A model generated the notes under the pieces. The model worked only from the letters and a program-made list of their open reading frames with translations. It had not been told where the DNA came from and searched no databases. DNA of 64,000 nt, from assembly GCA_963761005.1 (NCBI GenBank), contig CAVXFK010000016.1:124001-188000 (forward strand), given 5' to 3'. The position numbers and the translations under genes are program-made. This DNA is from DASWJZ01 sp963761005. Lineage in GTDB: Bacteria > Pseudomonadota > Alphaproteobacteria > Rhizobiales > Afifellaceae. Positions 17,800 to 25,993 of this stretch are shown here, piece after piece; positions within the stretch are counted from its first letter, which is position 1; each line of letters starts with the position of its first letter.

Positions 17800-19284
17800 C
17801 TATCGATCGCAGCCGGCCACGGTCAGCCCGAAGCTCGCTTCGTTGATGGCGTAGTCCATCATGTTGCTGTCGTGGACCGTGAACGGGAAGACACGCCAGT
17901 TGGAGAACGAAGGTGATTTGATCTTCACCCGTACGATCTCGCCTCGCCGGCCGAAATGGACCGCGTAGAACAGGCCGCCGCGCGGTGACTCCGCCCAGCC
18001 CAGACCCTCTGAGAGGGGCGGGGGCCGGCACTCCGCGCGGACCGGGCCGGGCGGGAGGAGAAGAAGAATGCGCTGAATGAGCGCGATGCTGGCGCCGATC
18101 TCAGAGACACGGACTTCCGCCCGCGCATGCGCGTCTCCGGCTGTCTTGACTGGAATCTCAAGGGGAAGGTCGCGATACCCCGCGTAAGGGTAGTCGCGGC
18201 GGAGGTCGCGATCGAGCCCCGACGCCCGCTCAATCGGACCGGTCGCGCCCTGATCGAACGCGGTCCGGCGATCGAGATGTCCCGTCGTTACCAACCGATC
18301 GAGATAGCTTGCGCTGTTCTCCAGTCGGTCGGCATAGGCAACGAGATCAGCGCGCAGTGTTTCCAGCGCTTCGCTCAGCCAATCCGTTGCCTTGAGATCG
18401 CGTCGCAGCCCGCCCGGGACCAAGAGGCTGCGCAGGAAGCGACTGCCCGTCAGCCGGCCATTGATCTGCTTCGCTCTCTCCTCGAGCAGCTTGCCTTCCG
18501 CCTGTCCGACCTTGAGCGTCGTCGTGTCGGCAAGGTGACCGAGATAGCGCAGGTGGTTGTAAAGGCGTTCCAGCTCCGCGAGGAGCGAGCGCAGCATCAA
18601 GGCGCGCGGCGGAACCTGGCAGCCGGCGGCCTGTTCGACGGCCTGACAAAAGGCTAGCGCATGGGCGAAGCTGCCGACGCCGGAAACGCGTTCGGCAAGC
18701 ACAGATGCCTTGCCGAGCGGCAGGCCCTCGAATCGCTTTTCCATGCCGCGATGCTTGAAGAAGAGCTGCGGCTGGAAGTGCAGGATGTGCTCGCCGACAT
18801 AGAAGAAGGTGAGCTCGACGGATTCCACCACGTCAGCCCGCACCGGGCCGAACGGCAATTGCTGGACGTCCGGATTGTCGATTTCCGGAAATCTGCCCTC
18901 CGTCGACGCAAACGGCATCGGCGTGTCGGCAGGGTAGCGTGGATCGAGCGGCGGCAAGGCCGGTGCGGCGCCTTCGTGCAGGACGAGCCGGTGCGGCTCG
19001 GGATGGCCGGCGAACGTGACGCCGAAGAGGTCGGTGATCTCGCGCTCGTACCAGCCGATCAGAGGGCTGATGCCGGCAACGCTCTGCATCGGTCCATCTG
19101 GCTTGGTCTGCCAGACGATCAGGCCGCGGCGCTCGGGCTTGTCGCCGATGTAGCGAAGCTCGAGGTCGCCGCCTGGTGGATACCAGGCGTAGGCCATCTG
19201 CATTCTGCCGCCTGCCTCAATAAGAGCGGCGACTGCGGCGGGGAGCGCCTCTGCCTCGATCGGAACGTGTTCGACCACTTTCAT
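17800..19284 (-). CDS. NuoC/NuoD-like large subunit lacking NiFe ligands (Ehr type)
   Basis: A 494-residue protein with a NuoC/HycE N-domain (residues 1-130) and a hydrogenase large-subunit-like domain (about 150-494). In true NiFe enzymes the first motif is RxCGxCxxxH; here it reads R199-V-S-G-V-G-S-F-A-H208, with both Cys replaced. The C-terminal DPCxxC site is replaced by SFGLTVAGCDR (484-494), so neither ligand pair can hold nickel or iron. This matches energy-converting hydrogenase-related (Ehr) complexes and complex I rather than a working hydrogenase. ATG 19284 overlaps the HyfF-like stop by 4 bases. Confidence 0.88.
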   Translation of the reverse strand: MKVVEHVPIEAEALPAAVAALIEAGGRMQMAYAWYPPGGDLELRYIGDKPERRGLIVWQTKPDGPMQSVAGISPLIGWYEREITDLFGVTFAGHPEPHRLVLHEGAAPALPPLDPRYPADTPMPFASTEGRFPEIDNPDVQQLPFGPVRADVVESVELTFFYVGEHILHFQPQLFFKHRGMEKRFEGLPLGKASVLAERVSGVGSFAHALAFCQAVEQAAGCQVPPRALMLRSLLAELERLYNHLRYLGHLADTTTLKVGQAEGKLLEERAKQINGRLTGSRFLRSLLVPGGLRRDLKATDWLSEALETLRADLVAYADRLENSASYLDRLVTTGHLDRRTAFDQGATGPIERASGLDRDLRRDYPYAGYRDLPLEIPVKTAGDAHARAEVRVSEIGASIALIQRILLLLPPGPVRAECRPPPLSEGLGWAESPRGGLFYAVHFGRRGEIVRVKIKSPSFSNWRVFPFTVHDSNMMDYAINEASFGLTVAGCDR

Positions 19285-20756
19285 GGCGCCACCGGTGCGA
19301 CAGCGTGGGCGGCGGAGGCGAGATAAGCCCAGATGCCGGCCGGCCACCAGATCCCGAGCAGGAAGAGCGGCACAAGCGCCAGCCACATCGGCGCCGCGCA
19401 CCACGCACTGATCGTCTGAGGTTCGGCAGTTTCGCTTCCGCCCCGCTCGTAGAACATGGAGCGGAAGTGGCCCATGAAGCCGACGAAGATCACGATCAGG
19501 AGCGCCGCCATCAGATAGACCGCCCATGCGAACGACGCGGTCATGCCGGCACGCATGATCGTGAACTCGCTCAGGAACAACCCAAACGGCGGCGCGCCCG
19601 TGATCGCGATCGCTCCGGCAAGCCACAAAGAGCCTGTCGCGGGAAAACGGCGACCGACGCCGAGGATTCCAGCGATCTCCTTGGTGCCGTAGGCACGCAT
19701 CGCGTTGCCTGCCCCGAAGAACATCAGCGACTTGTTCAGCGAGTGATTGAGCATGTGATAGAGCGCGCCGGCGATGCCGAGCGATCCGCCAAAGCCGAAG
19801 CCGAGCGCGATCACGCCCATGTGCTCGACGCTCGAATAGGCCATGAGGCGCTTGATGCCGCGCTGACGGACGATGAAGAACGCGCCCACGAAGAGCGAGA
19901 GCGCGCCAAAGGCGACGAGTGCCATCTGCGGCAAGAGCCCGAGGCCCGCTGCTCCGGTGATCCGAAGGAAACGCGCGATGCCGATCATCGCCGTGTTGAG
20001 GAGCGCTCCCGACAGCATGGCCGAGACAGGGGCCGGAGCTTCGCTGTGTGCGTCGGGCAGCCAGGTGTGCATCGGCGCAAGCCCCACCTTCGTCCCGTAG
20101 CCGACGAGGACGAGCAAAAAAGCAAGCGTCAGAAGCACTGGATTCATCTTCGGGGCGGCGCCGGCGAGCGTGCCCCAGGTCATCATATACGTCGGCCCGA
20201 ACACGAACGTGCCCGCCCAATAGAAGAGAACCGTGCCGAGCAAAGCGAGGCTGATCCCGGCCGAGACGACCATGATGTATTTCCAGGCCGCTTCCATGCT
20301 CTCCGCCACCCGCTCGAAAGCGACAAGGAAGGTGGAGACCAGCGTCGTCAGCTCGATGGCGATCCAATAGATGCCAATATTGTTCATCAAGGGAGCGACG
20401 AGCGTGGTGAAGCCGAACGCCGCAAAGAGCGCGTAGAATCCCGGCAGCCGCGGATCCTCGTCGAGGAGACGCATGTAGCCGACCGCGTAGATCGAGGCGA
20501 GGAAGTAGACGATCGCCGTGCAGAGCACGACCCAGGCGCCAAGACGATCGATCATGACGTAGTCGCTCCAGAACTGCGCCGACCCGTTCCCGGCCTGTGC
20601 GATGAGGAAGGGAAGGGGCAGAGTGCAACCGAACGACACGGCGCTGGCGATGACGTTGAGCGCTTCGGAGACGCGCGGGTTGCGTGTGACGAGGCATCCG
20701 ATCGCCGCCACGATCGGTGCAAGCAGGAGGCCTAACAGCAGGGCGCCGACCATCAC
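19281..20756 (-). CDS. HyfF-like antiporter-type membrane subunit
   Basis: A 491-residue membrane protein of the NuoN/NuoM/MrpD family with about 14 hydrophobic helices. It shows the family's conserved charged helix residues: a Glu in WIAIELTTL, a Lys in YGTKVGLAPMHTWLPDAHSEAPAPVSAMLSG and a Lys in LNHSLNKSLMFFGAG. These form the proton path in antiporter-like subunits. It overlaps its neighbours by 4 bases on both sides. Intact, unlike the HyfB-like subunit of the same operon. Confidence 0.9.
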   Translation of the reverse strand: MMVGALLLGLLLAPIVAAIGCLVTRNPRVSEALNVIASAVSFGCTLPLPFLIAQAGNGSAQFWSDYVMIDRLGAWVVLCTAIVYFLASIYAVGYMRLLDEDPRLPGFYALFAAFGFTTLVAPLMNNIGIYWIAIELTTLVSTFLVAFERVAESMEAAWKYIMVVSAGISLALLGTVLFYWAGTFVFGPTYMMTWGTLAGAAPKMNPVLLTLAFLLVLVGYGTKVGLAPMHTWLPDAHSEAPAPVSAMLSGALLNTAMIGIARFLRITGAAGLGLLPQMALVAFGALSLFVGAFFIVRQRGIKRLMAYSSVEHMGVIALGFGFGGSLGIAGALYHMLNHSLNKSLMFFGAGNAMRAYGTKEIAGILGVGRRFPATGSLWLAGAIAITGAPPFGLFLSEFTIMRAGMTASFAWAVYLMAALLIVIFVGFMGHFRSMFYERGGSETAEPQTISAWCAAPMWLALVPLFLLGIWWPAGIWAYLASAAHAVAPVAP

Positions 20757-21433
20757 CCCACCAACCGCTTCAGCTCAAGCGTGCTGGTCGAGCCGACATG
20801 CGTGATTAGGTAGCCGACGAGCACGCCGAAGCAGGCCACGATGATGAGGAGGTCGAACAGGATCACGGTCTCGATCAGAAGCGGCATTCCCGGCACGAGG
20901 ATTTGTGAGCCGAGGAAGATGCCGTTCTCAAGGACCAGAAGCCCAAGAATCTGGCTGATTGCCTCGTGGCGGACCGCCAGCATCAGAAAGCCGATGAGCT
21001 TCATCGACAGCATGACGGTCAACGCAAGCACGATGACGGTAAGCTCAAGACCGAGTTCGGAGGAAATCCGGTATGAGACCGCGAGCGCAAACATGACGAG
21101 GAGTGCGCCGATGACGAGGCTCGTGCTCGGCTGCAGAATCACGTGGATTTCGCGGTCGACACCGAGCCGACGGATGATGCGCCAGATCAGGTAGGGGAGC
21201 AGCAGACCCCGAAACAGGGCGGTCAGGATCGCGATGATAAAGAGCTCGGGATATCCGCCATAGAACCCGACCAGCGCCGACAACCCCGCAATGACCCACG
21301 ACTCCGCCGCGAAGGCGTAGAGGTAGTTCTTCAGCCAGCGCGAGCCGAGCATCACGAAGGCCAGGAGCAGGCTGACAATGGTCATCAGGCTGAAGAGCGA
21401 CGAGGCCAGGGGATCGAGGTTCTGTGTCAGCAT
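20753..21433 (-). CDS. HyfE-like membrane subunit
   Basis: A 226-residue protein with about six hydrophobic helices, resembling hydrogenase-4 component E (a NuoK/MrpC-related protein with extra helices). The central QPSTSLVIGALLVMFALAV and final ILFDLLIIVACFGVLVGYL segments fit the family. Start ATG 21433, four bases after the HyfC-like stop. It should sit between the NuoH-like and pump subunits in the membrane arm. Confidence 0.87.
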   Translation of the reverse strand: MLTQNLDPLASSLFSLMTIVSLLLAFVMLGSRWLKNYLYAFAAESWVIAGLSALVGFYGGYPELFIIAILTALFRGLLLPYLIWRIIRRLGVDREIHVILQPSTSLVIGALLVMFALAVSYRISSELGLELTVIVLALTVMLSMKLIGFLMLAVRHEAISQILGLLVLENGIFLGSQILVPGMPLLIETVILFDLLIIVACFGVLVGYLITHVGSTSTLELKRLVG

Positions 21434-21437
21434 CGCG

Positions 21438-22382
21438 TCAGCTCAGTTGCGTGCCGACGATCGCCAGGGTCGCCAATAGGAACGAAGCGGCGAGCGGCTC
21501 CTGGTAGCGATAGAAGCGCAGGCGCGACTGCCCCGTCTCGACCACGACAACGGCACAGGCGACGAGCGCGAATTTGATCACGATCCCGGCAGCCGCTCCG
21601 AGCGCCCCGAGCGCCGTCCCGGCCTCGGACAGTCCCCAGGGGAGGATCAGCACGTTGCAGAAGATCGTATAGAGGATGAACTGCTTCATCATCGACGCCC
21701 AGCGCAGCAGCGCCAGCAGCGGACCGGAATATTCGAGGATGCGCGCCTCCTCGATCATGTAGACCTCGATATGGGTGCTCGAATGGATTGGCATCCGGTC
21801 GGTCTCGACGAGGAGCAGGATGAAGAACGCCGCCGCCAGGAAGATGTGCGCCGGGCTCCAGTAGACCGACCAGCTTGCAACAAGCAGGTGGTTGACCACG
21901 AAGGGCAGCATCGCCTTGGCGAGCAGCGTGATACCGACAAAGACGAGGATCAGCGTCGGCTCGGCGAGGATCGTGATCATCACCGAGCGGCTTGAGCCGA
22001 TGCCGCCATACGCGCTCGACGTGTCGAGGCCGGCAAGCGTGATCATGAACGAGCCGAGAGTCAGGATGAATCCGCCGCCGAGGATGTCTCCCATGTCCGA
22101 AAGCGGAAGTGGAAAGTTGGTGAGCACGGGGATCAGGATCGGCACGACGAGCATGCAGGTGAAGGCGACGACCGGGGTGATCCAGAACAGCCACGAGGCC
22201 GTCTCCGGGACCACAACTCCCTTGCGGAAGAGCTTCCAGAGATCGCGATACGGTTGGAAGATTCCCGGTCCCTGGCCACGCTGAACCCGCTCCTCGAACT
22301 GCAGGATGAAGCCCTGGACGAGCGGCGAGAGGCCGAGGACCGTCAGCACCTGCGCAATCTGAAGGAGGATGTCGCGCGCCAC
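21438..22382 (-). CDS. HyfC/HycD-like (NuoH-type) membrane anchor subunit
   Basis: A 314-residue NuoH-family protein with about eight helices. It shows the family loop QRGQGPGIFQPYRDLWKLFRKG, and the acidic loop ETDRMPIHSSTHIEVYMIEEARILEYSG that in complex I contacts the quinone/large-subunit interface. First gene of the operon. It begins with GTG 22382, only 3 bases after a 21-codon in-frame leader ORF ends with TAG, so translation is probably coupled to the leader. Transcription must pass a fluoride riboswitch and terminator at 22452-22528. Confidence 0.88.
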   Translation of the reverse strand: MARDILLQIAQVLTVLGLSPLVQGFILQFEERVQRGQGPGIFQPYRDLWKLFRKGVVVPETASWLFWITPVVAFTCMLVVPILIPVLTNFPLPLSDMGDILGGGFILTLGSFMITLAGLDTSSAYGGIGSSRSVMITILAEPTLILVFVGITLLAKAMLPFVVNHLLVASWSVYWSPAHIFLAAAFFILLLVETDRMPIHSSTHIEVYMIEEARILEYSGPLLALLRWASMMKQFILYTIFCNVLILPWGLSEAGTALGALGAAAGIVIKFALVACAVVVVETGQSRLRFYRYQEPLAASFLLATLAIVGTQLS

Positions 22383-22385
22383 GGT

Positions 22386-22451
22386 CTAAGCCCCGACGAT
22401 CAAGAGCGTAGAGGGAGACTTCCAGTGGCGGACGCGAGGGCGAGTGGGCAT
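22386..22451 (-). CDS. Short leader ORF downstream of the fluoride riboswitch terminator
   Basis: A 21-codon ORF (MPTRPRVRHWKS...) starts at ATG 22451, and its AAGGAG ribosome site is the 3' arm of the terminator hairpin, 7 bases away. It ends in TAG, in the same frame as the HyfC-like gene and three bases before that gene's GTG start. The terminator fold would hide the ribosome site as well as stop transcription. It could be a translated leader for coupling, or the original N-terminus of the next gene cut off by an amber stop. Confidence 0.45.
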   Translation of the reverse strand: MPTRPRVRHWKSPSTLLIVGA

Positions 22452-22487
22452 AAAAAAGCTCCTTCCGCGTTGCTGCGCGAGAAGGAG
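22452..22487 (-). terminator. Intrinsic terminator of the minus-strand fluoride riboswitch
   Basis: On the minus strand CTCCTTC (22487-22481) pairs with GAAGGAG (22465-22459), with extra GC pairing inside, followed by six T (22457-22452). The 5' arm overlaps the 3' end of the aptamer (GACTCC), so ligand-bound aptamer and terminator exclude each other. Fluoride should switch the operon on. Confidence 0.85.
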
Positions 22488-22528
22488 TCATCAGCCCCAG
22501 GGGCGGTTAAAGGCGAACTCCATCGCCC
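22483..22528 (-). ncRNA. Fluoride riboswitch (crcB motif) upstream of the hydrogenase-like operon
   Basis: Minus-strand sequence from 22528 shows the conserved fluoride aptamer blocks in order: GGGCGATGGAGTTCGCC, then TTTAACCGCCCC, then GGGGCTGATGACTCC. The stem pairings of the consensus are present (GGCGA/TCGCC and CCCC/GGGG), as is the invariant CTGATG. The terminator follows directly. It lies upstream of the HyfC-like gene and should control the whole six-gene operon. Confidence 0.92.
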
Positions 22529-22646
22529 TTGTTCCAACGATAAGTCTAGATTTGGCGCGGCGATTGTCAATGGCCGGCGAACGGAAACGCACGCTCATTG
22601 AATTGACGCACGGCCGCGGCAAGAACATTATGGAGATAACCAAGAT

Positions 22647-22690
22647 GGGGATGGAGCTCCCCGAAACCGCCGCAAGGGCTGATAGCTCCT
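22647..22690 (+). ncRNA. Fluoride riboswitch (crcB motif) upstream of the DUF190 gene
   Basis: Plus-strand sequence carries the same aptamer blocks: GGGGATGGAGCTCCCC (22647-22662), GAAACCGCC (22663-22671), GCAA, then GGGCTGATAGCTCCT (22676-22690). It is divergent from, and about 120 bases away from, the minus-strand copy. The two differ clearly in variable positions, so they are separate elements rather than one palindromic artefact. The following terminator and the DUF190 gene support function. Confidence 0.92.
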
Positions 22691-22723
22691 ACTGTGCCTG
22701 ACGGCGCGGTGGGGGCCTTTTTT
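22685..22723 (+). terminator. Intrinsic terminator of the plus-strand fluoride riboswitch
   Basis: Arms at 22685-22698 and 22703-22716 pair along all 14 positions (including GT pairs) around a TGAC loop, followed by C and six T. The first five bases (GCTCC) also belong to the aptamer's conserved 3' end, so folding is mutually exclusive: anti-termination with fluoride, termination without. Confidence 0.9.
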
Positions 22724-22756
22724 GTTGGCGCTTCGAACCAGGGAGGAGGAGGCGCT

Positions 22757-23134
22757 ATGGACCTGCCAAAGGACTCGATGCTCCTCCGCGTGTTCATCGG
22801 CGAGAACGCTCAGTTCCAAAGGCACCCGCTTTATGAAGCCATCGTGCTGAAGGCGCGCGAGGAGCATTTGGCCGGGGCGACCGTGCTGCGCGGTCCTTTA
22901 GGATACGGCCATTCGGCACGGCTCCACACGTCAAAGATCCTGCGGCTTTCGTTCGATCTCCCCATCGTCGTCGAGATTGTGGACACCGAAGAGAAGATCC
23001 AACGTTTCTTACCGTTTCTCGATCGTATGATCGGCAGCGGTCTTGTGACGCTCGAGAAGGTTCAGGTCTTGATCTACGGCGGATCGAAGTACGACAAACA
23101 ACCGCCAGGTCAGACGGCTTCAGGCACATCCTGA
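22757..23134 (+). CDS. DUF190 family PII-like protein, fluoride-riboswitch controlled
   Basis: A 125-residue DUF190 protein with the family's ferredoxin-like, PII-like fold (LLRVFIGENAQFQRHPLYEAIVLKAREEHLAGATVLRG and the YGHSARLHTSKILRLS loop). DUF190 genes are often found beside crcB fluoride channels, and the upstream fluoride riboswitch fits that link. ATG 22757 has a GGAGGAGG ribosome site; the open frame upstream runs through the terminator and is not coding. The molecular role is unknown. No crcB or eriC gene is present in the window. Confidence 0.9.
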   Translation: MDLPKDSMLLRVFIGENAQFQRHPLYEAIVLKAREEHLAGATVLRGPLGYGHSARLHTSKILRLSFDLPIVVEIVDTEEKIQRFLPFLDRMIGSGLVTLEKVQVLIYGGSKYDKQPPGQTASGTS

Positions 23135-23203
23135 AGCAATGAATTTGCCGATCTTCGCTACCGTGCGGTCGACGTTAGTCGGGCGCCTCGCCTAGACGCG
23201 CCT

Positions 23204-25093
23204 TCAAAGCGCGACGCTCGCTGTCGCGGCACTGCGCTTCTGCGCTGCGATGCGGAAGGGCGCGTTCGCCGCGCCGTAACCTTTGTAGCCGCCGCGCCGC
23301 TCCACGATCTCAAAGAAGAAGCCGTCGCCGTAGCTCTCGCTGTAGAGCTGGAAGTACTCACCGTCGGCGTCGCGGTCGTAGAGAATGTTGTAAGTCCGCA
23401 AACGGCGCGTGAGATCAGGGTCGAGTGAGAAGCGCGCCTCGAGATCGGCGTAGTAGTTCGGTGAAATCGCGAGTACGTTCAGGCCGTTGTCGCGCAGCCT
23501 GTCGGCGGTGGAGAAGATATCCGGCGTCGCGAATGCGAGATGCTGAACCGACGAGCCGAAGCTTTCTGCGATGAAGCGGCCCGCGAGCGTTCGCTTGTTT
23601 TCCGCGCCGTTCAGAGTCAGGCGGAGCGAGCAGTCGGTGCTCTCGATGACTTGGCTCCGCACCAGCCCCCCGGGATCGACAACATCGACCATCGGCAGCT
23701 TCCGGGTCTCGAAGATGGCCGTGTAGAAGAGCAGCCAGGTCAGCATTTCCTCGTAGTTCATGGTCTGCGCGATGTGATCGAAGCGCTGCAACCCGGCGTT
23801 TCTCCCTGACGCGTCGGCTGCGACTGACCGGAACTCTACGTCCCAGACGTTGGCGAGCTCGCTCTTGCGGTCGATGAAGTAGATCACGCCGCCGCCAACA
23901 CCGCGGACAGCCGGAATGCTGAGCTCTCCGGGCCGAACCGGTTGTGAGAAGACATTGGCCTTGAGTGCATGCGCCCGCTCCACGGTTGCCGCCGCATCGT
24001 CCACCATGAAGCCCAGCGCGTAGGCGCACGCGCCGTGCATCAGGTAGGCCGAGTGGGCCAGCCCCTCGCGCTCACAATTGATGACGATGTTGATCTCGCC
24101 TTGACGGTAGAGGTCGACATCTTTCGAGACGTGGTGGCCGGCATGGGCAAAGCCGAGCGCGCGCAGGATCGCGGCAAGCTCTTCGGCCTCTGCCTCGTTC
24201 ACCGCAAACTCCACGAACGCAACTCCGCTCACCGGCACACGCGCCGGCATTGAGGGAGGGGTCAGCCGAATTCCCGGCTCGCTGCGGGCGACCTCGTCCA
24301 TCAGCGCGAGCAGCGACCGCTGGCCGTCCACCGCAACCGACCGCGGCGAGCCGCCGCGAAACTGGTCGTTGAATATCTCGAGCGACAGGACGCCGTCATA
24401 CCCGGTGGCCGCCACGGCACGCATAAAATCGGCGACGGGAAGATCGCCTTCGCCCGGCATGTTGCGGAAATGCCGGCTCCAATAGAGAAGGTCCATCTCT
24501 ATCGCCGGGGCGTCGGCAAGCTGGATAATGAAGATACGGTCGCCGGGGATCGAGCGAATCGAGTTGACGTCGATCTTGCGGGCGAGCGTGTGGAAGCTGT
24601 CGAGGATGAGCCCGACCGCCGGATGATCGGTGCGCCGCACGACCTCCCACGCATCGCGATGGTCGTTGACGTGGCGGCCCCAGGCGAGGGCTTCATAGCC
24701 GACCTTGAGGCCGCGCAGCGCGGCGCGCTCGCCAAGCTCGCGGAAGTCCGCTGCGGCACGATCGATCCCGCCGAGCGAAGAAGGTGAGACGCTGGAGCAT
24801 ACCAGCATCAGGTCTGTACCGAGCTCAAGCATCAGGTCGAACTTTCGCTCGGCGCGGTCGAACGCGCGCGATCGCAACGGCTCCGGCAGGCCCTCGAAGT
24901 CACGGAACGGCTGGAAGAGCGTGATCTCTAACCCGTGGTCCCTCACCATTCGCCCCACCTCGGCGGGCGAGCCATCGAATGACAGGAAGTCGTTCTCGAA
25001 TATCTCTACGCCGTAGAACCCCGCGGATGCGATCGCGGCAAGCTTCTCTCTGAGGTCGCCGCTGATCGAGACCGTGGCGATCGATGTTTTCAT
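23204..25093 (-). CDS. quiC: 3-dehydroshikimate dehydratase fused to an HPPD-like domain
   Basis: A 629-residue two-domain protein. Residues 1-280 are a xylose-isomerase-like TIM barrel (AP endonuclease family 2), with IEMDLLYWSRHFRNMPGEG typical of bacterial dehydroshikimate dehydratases. Residues 290-620 are a 4-hydroxyphenylpyruvate dioxygenase-like VOC region (HLAFATPDIFSTADRL, GDGFFFEIVERRGGY). This is the architecture of QuiC1. It turns 3-dehydroshikimate into protocatechuate, feeding the beta-ketoadipate route. Last gene of the minus-strand TRAP operon, 27 bases after the shikimate dehydrogenase. Confidence 0.9.
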   Translation of the reverse strand: MKTSIATVSISGDLREKLAAIASAGFYGVEIFENDFLSFDGSPAEVGRMVRDHGLEITLFQPFRDFEGLPEPLRSRAFDRAERKFDLMLELGTDLMLVCSSVSPSSLGGIDRAAADFRELGERAALRGLKVGYEALAWGRHVNDHRDAWEVVRRTDHPAVGLILDSFHTLARKIDVNSIRSIPGDRIFIIQLADAPAIEMDLLYWSRHFRNMPGEGDLPVADFMRAVAATGYDGVLSLEIFNDQFRGGSPRSVAVDGQRSLLALMDEVARSEPGIRLTPPSMPARVPVSGVAFVEFAVNEAEAEELAAILRALGFAHAGHHVSKDVDLYRQGEINIVINCEREGLAHSAYLMHGACAYALGFMVDDAAATVERAHALKANVFSQPVRPGELSIPAVRGVGGGVIYFIDRKSELANVWDVEFRSVAADASGRNAGLQRFDHIAQTMNYEEMLTWLLFYTAIFETRKLPMVDVVDPGGLVRSQVIESTDCSLRLTLNGAENKRTLAGRFIAESFGSSVQHLAFATPDIFSTADRLRDNGLNVLAISPNYYADLEARFSLDPDLTRRLRTYNILYDRDADGEYFQLYSESYGDGFFFEIVERRGGYKGYGAANAPFRIAAQKRSAATASVAL

Positions 25094-25120
25094 CGCGGCG
25101 CACCTCCGTTGGCGCTCAAA

Positions 25121-25993
25121 TCAGGCGCTCGCCTCAAGCTTGCGGCGCAGCAGTCCGAGATCGTTCGGGCGTCGACCGGTGAAATGCTCGAATGCGTCGA
25201 CGCCTTGATGGAAGAACAGTGCGTAGCCGTTCAGTACCGACAGGCCGGCCGCGTCCGCATCGCGCATGAAGACCGTGTCGACCGGGGTGTAGACCGCGTC
25301 GAAAGCCCAGCATTGCCCGCCGAGGAGGGCAGCAGGCACGGGGGTGCCGCTGTATCCGCCCATGCCGACCGGCGTGCTGTTGACGATTCCGTCCGCTCCG
25401 GCCACGGCGCCCGCGACGTCGCTCGCCACCGTGGCGCCGACGCCGATCTGTTCAAGGTCGCGGGCAAGCGCTCTCGCCTTCGCCTCCACGCTGTCGAAGA
25501 GCGAGAAGCGTGACGCGCCGAGCTGGGCGAGCGCGAATGCGATCGCACGACCGACGCCGCCCGCGCCAACCACCGCTACTGCGCCAGGCTCTGCGTCGTG
25601 GTAGGCGCTCCGATAGGCAGAGAGAAAGCCCGAATAGTCCGTGTTGAAACCGATCGGACCGGTCGCACCGAAGACCACGGTGTTCAGCGAGCCGATGTGA
25701 GCTGCGGGCGGATCGCAAGCGACCAACCTCACCACTCGCTCCTTGTAGGGATAGGTGATGTTGACGCCGCGCATGTCGGAGTGGGCGCAGGCGTCGAACG
25801 TGGTCTCGAACTCCTGGCCGAGTTCGCGAGGGATCAGCAGATCGTACGTGACCTCAAGCCCAGTCAGCTCTCCGCACAGACGGTGCAGTTCGGGCGAACG
25901 CGACTGTCGGATGTTGTCACCGATGAGCGCGAGCTTGATCCGGGAGCTGTCGGAGCGCGCGCCCGTCTCGATCGAGGCCCTAGTTTCCGGCAT
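25121..25993 (-). CDS. aroE: Shikimate/quinate dehydrogenase family protein
   Basis: A 290-residue AroE-family oxidoreductase. It shows the substrate motif QSRSPELHR, catalytic Lys in NITYPYKERV, Asp in GFNTDYSGF and the nucleotide loop VGAGGVGRAIA. Its place between a TRAP importer and quiC argues for a catabolic shikimate-to-dehydroshikimate role rather than aromatic biosynthesis. ATG 25993 is chosen; a TTG six bases upstream is possible. It overlaps the TRAP permease gene by 14 bases. Confidence 0.88.
   Translation of the reverse strand: MPETRASIETGARSDSSRIKLALIGDNIRQSRSPELHRLCGELTGLEVTYDLLIPRELGQEFETTFDACAHSDMRGVNITYPYKERVVRLVACDPPAAHIGSLNTVVFGATGPIGFNTDYSGFLSAYRSAYHDAEPGAVAVVGAGGVGRAIAFALAQLGASRFSLFDSVEAKARALARDLEQIGVGATVASDVAGAVAGADGIVNSTPVGMGGYSGTPVPAALLGGQCWAFDAVYTPVDTVFMRDADAAGLSVLNGYALFFHQGVDAFEHFTGRRPNDLGLLRRKLEASA

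Noticed and set aside
17800..19284. Calling the large subunit a working NiFe hydrogenase or formate hydrogenlyase HycE
   Set aside because: All four NiFe Cys ligands are absent, and no hydrogenase maturation or formate dehydrogenase genes are in the window.
17800..20697. One 965-residue fused protein on the minus strand
   Set aside because: Only the last 494 residues are protein-like; the upstream part is an out-of-frame reading of the HyfF-like gene. The large subunit starts at ATG 19284.
19305..20735. 476-codon plus-strand open frame opposite the HyfF-like gene
   Set aside because: It is a charged antisense shadow with no recognisable fold; the minus-strand frame has antiporter motifs.
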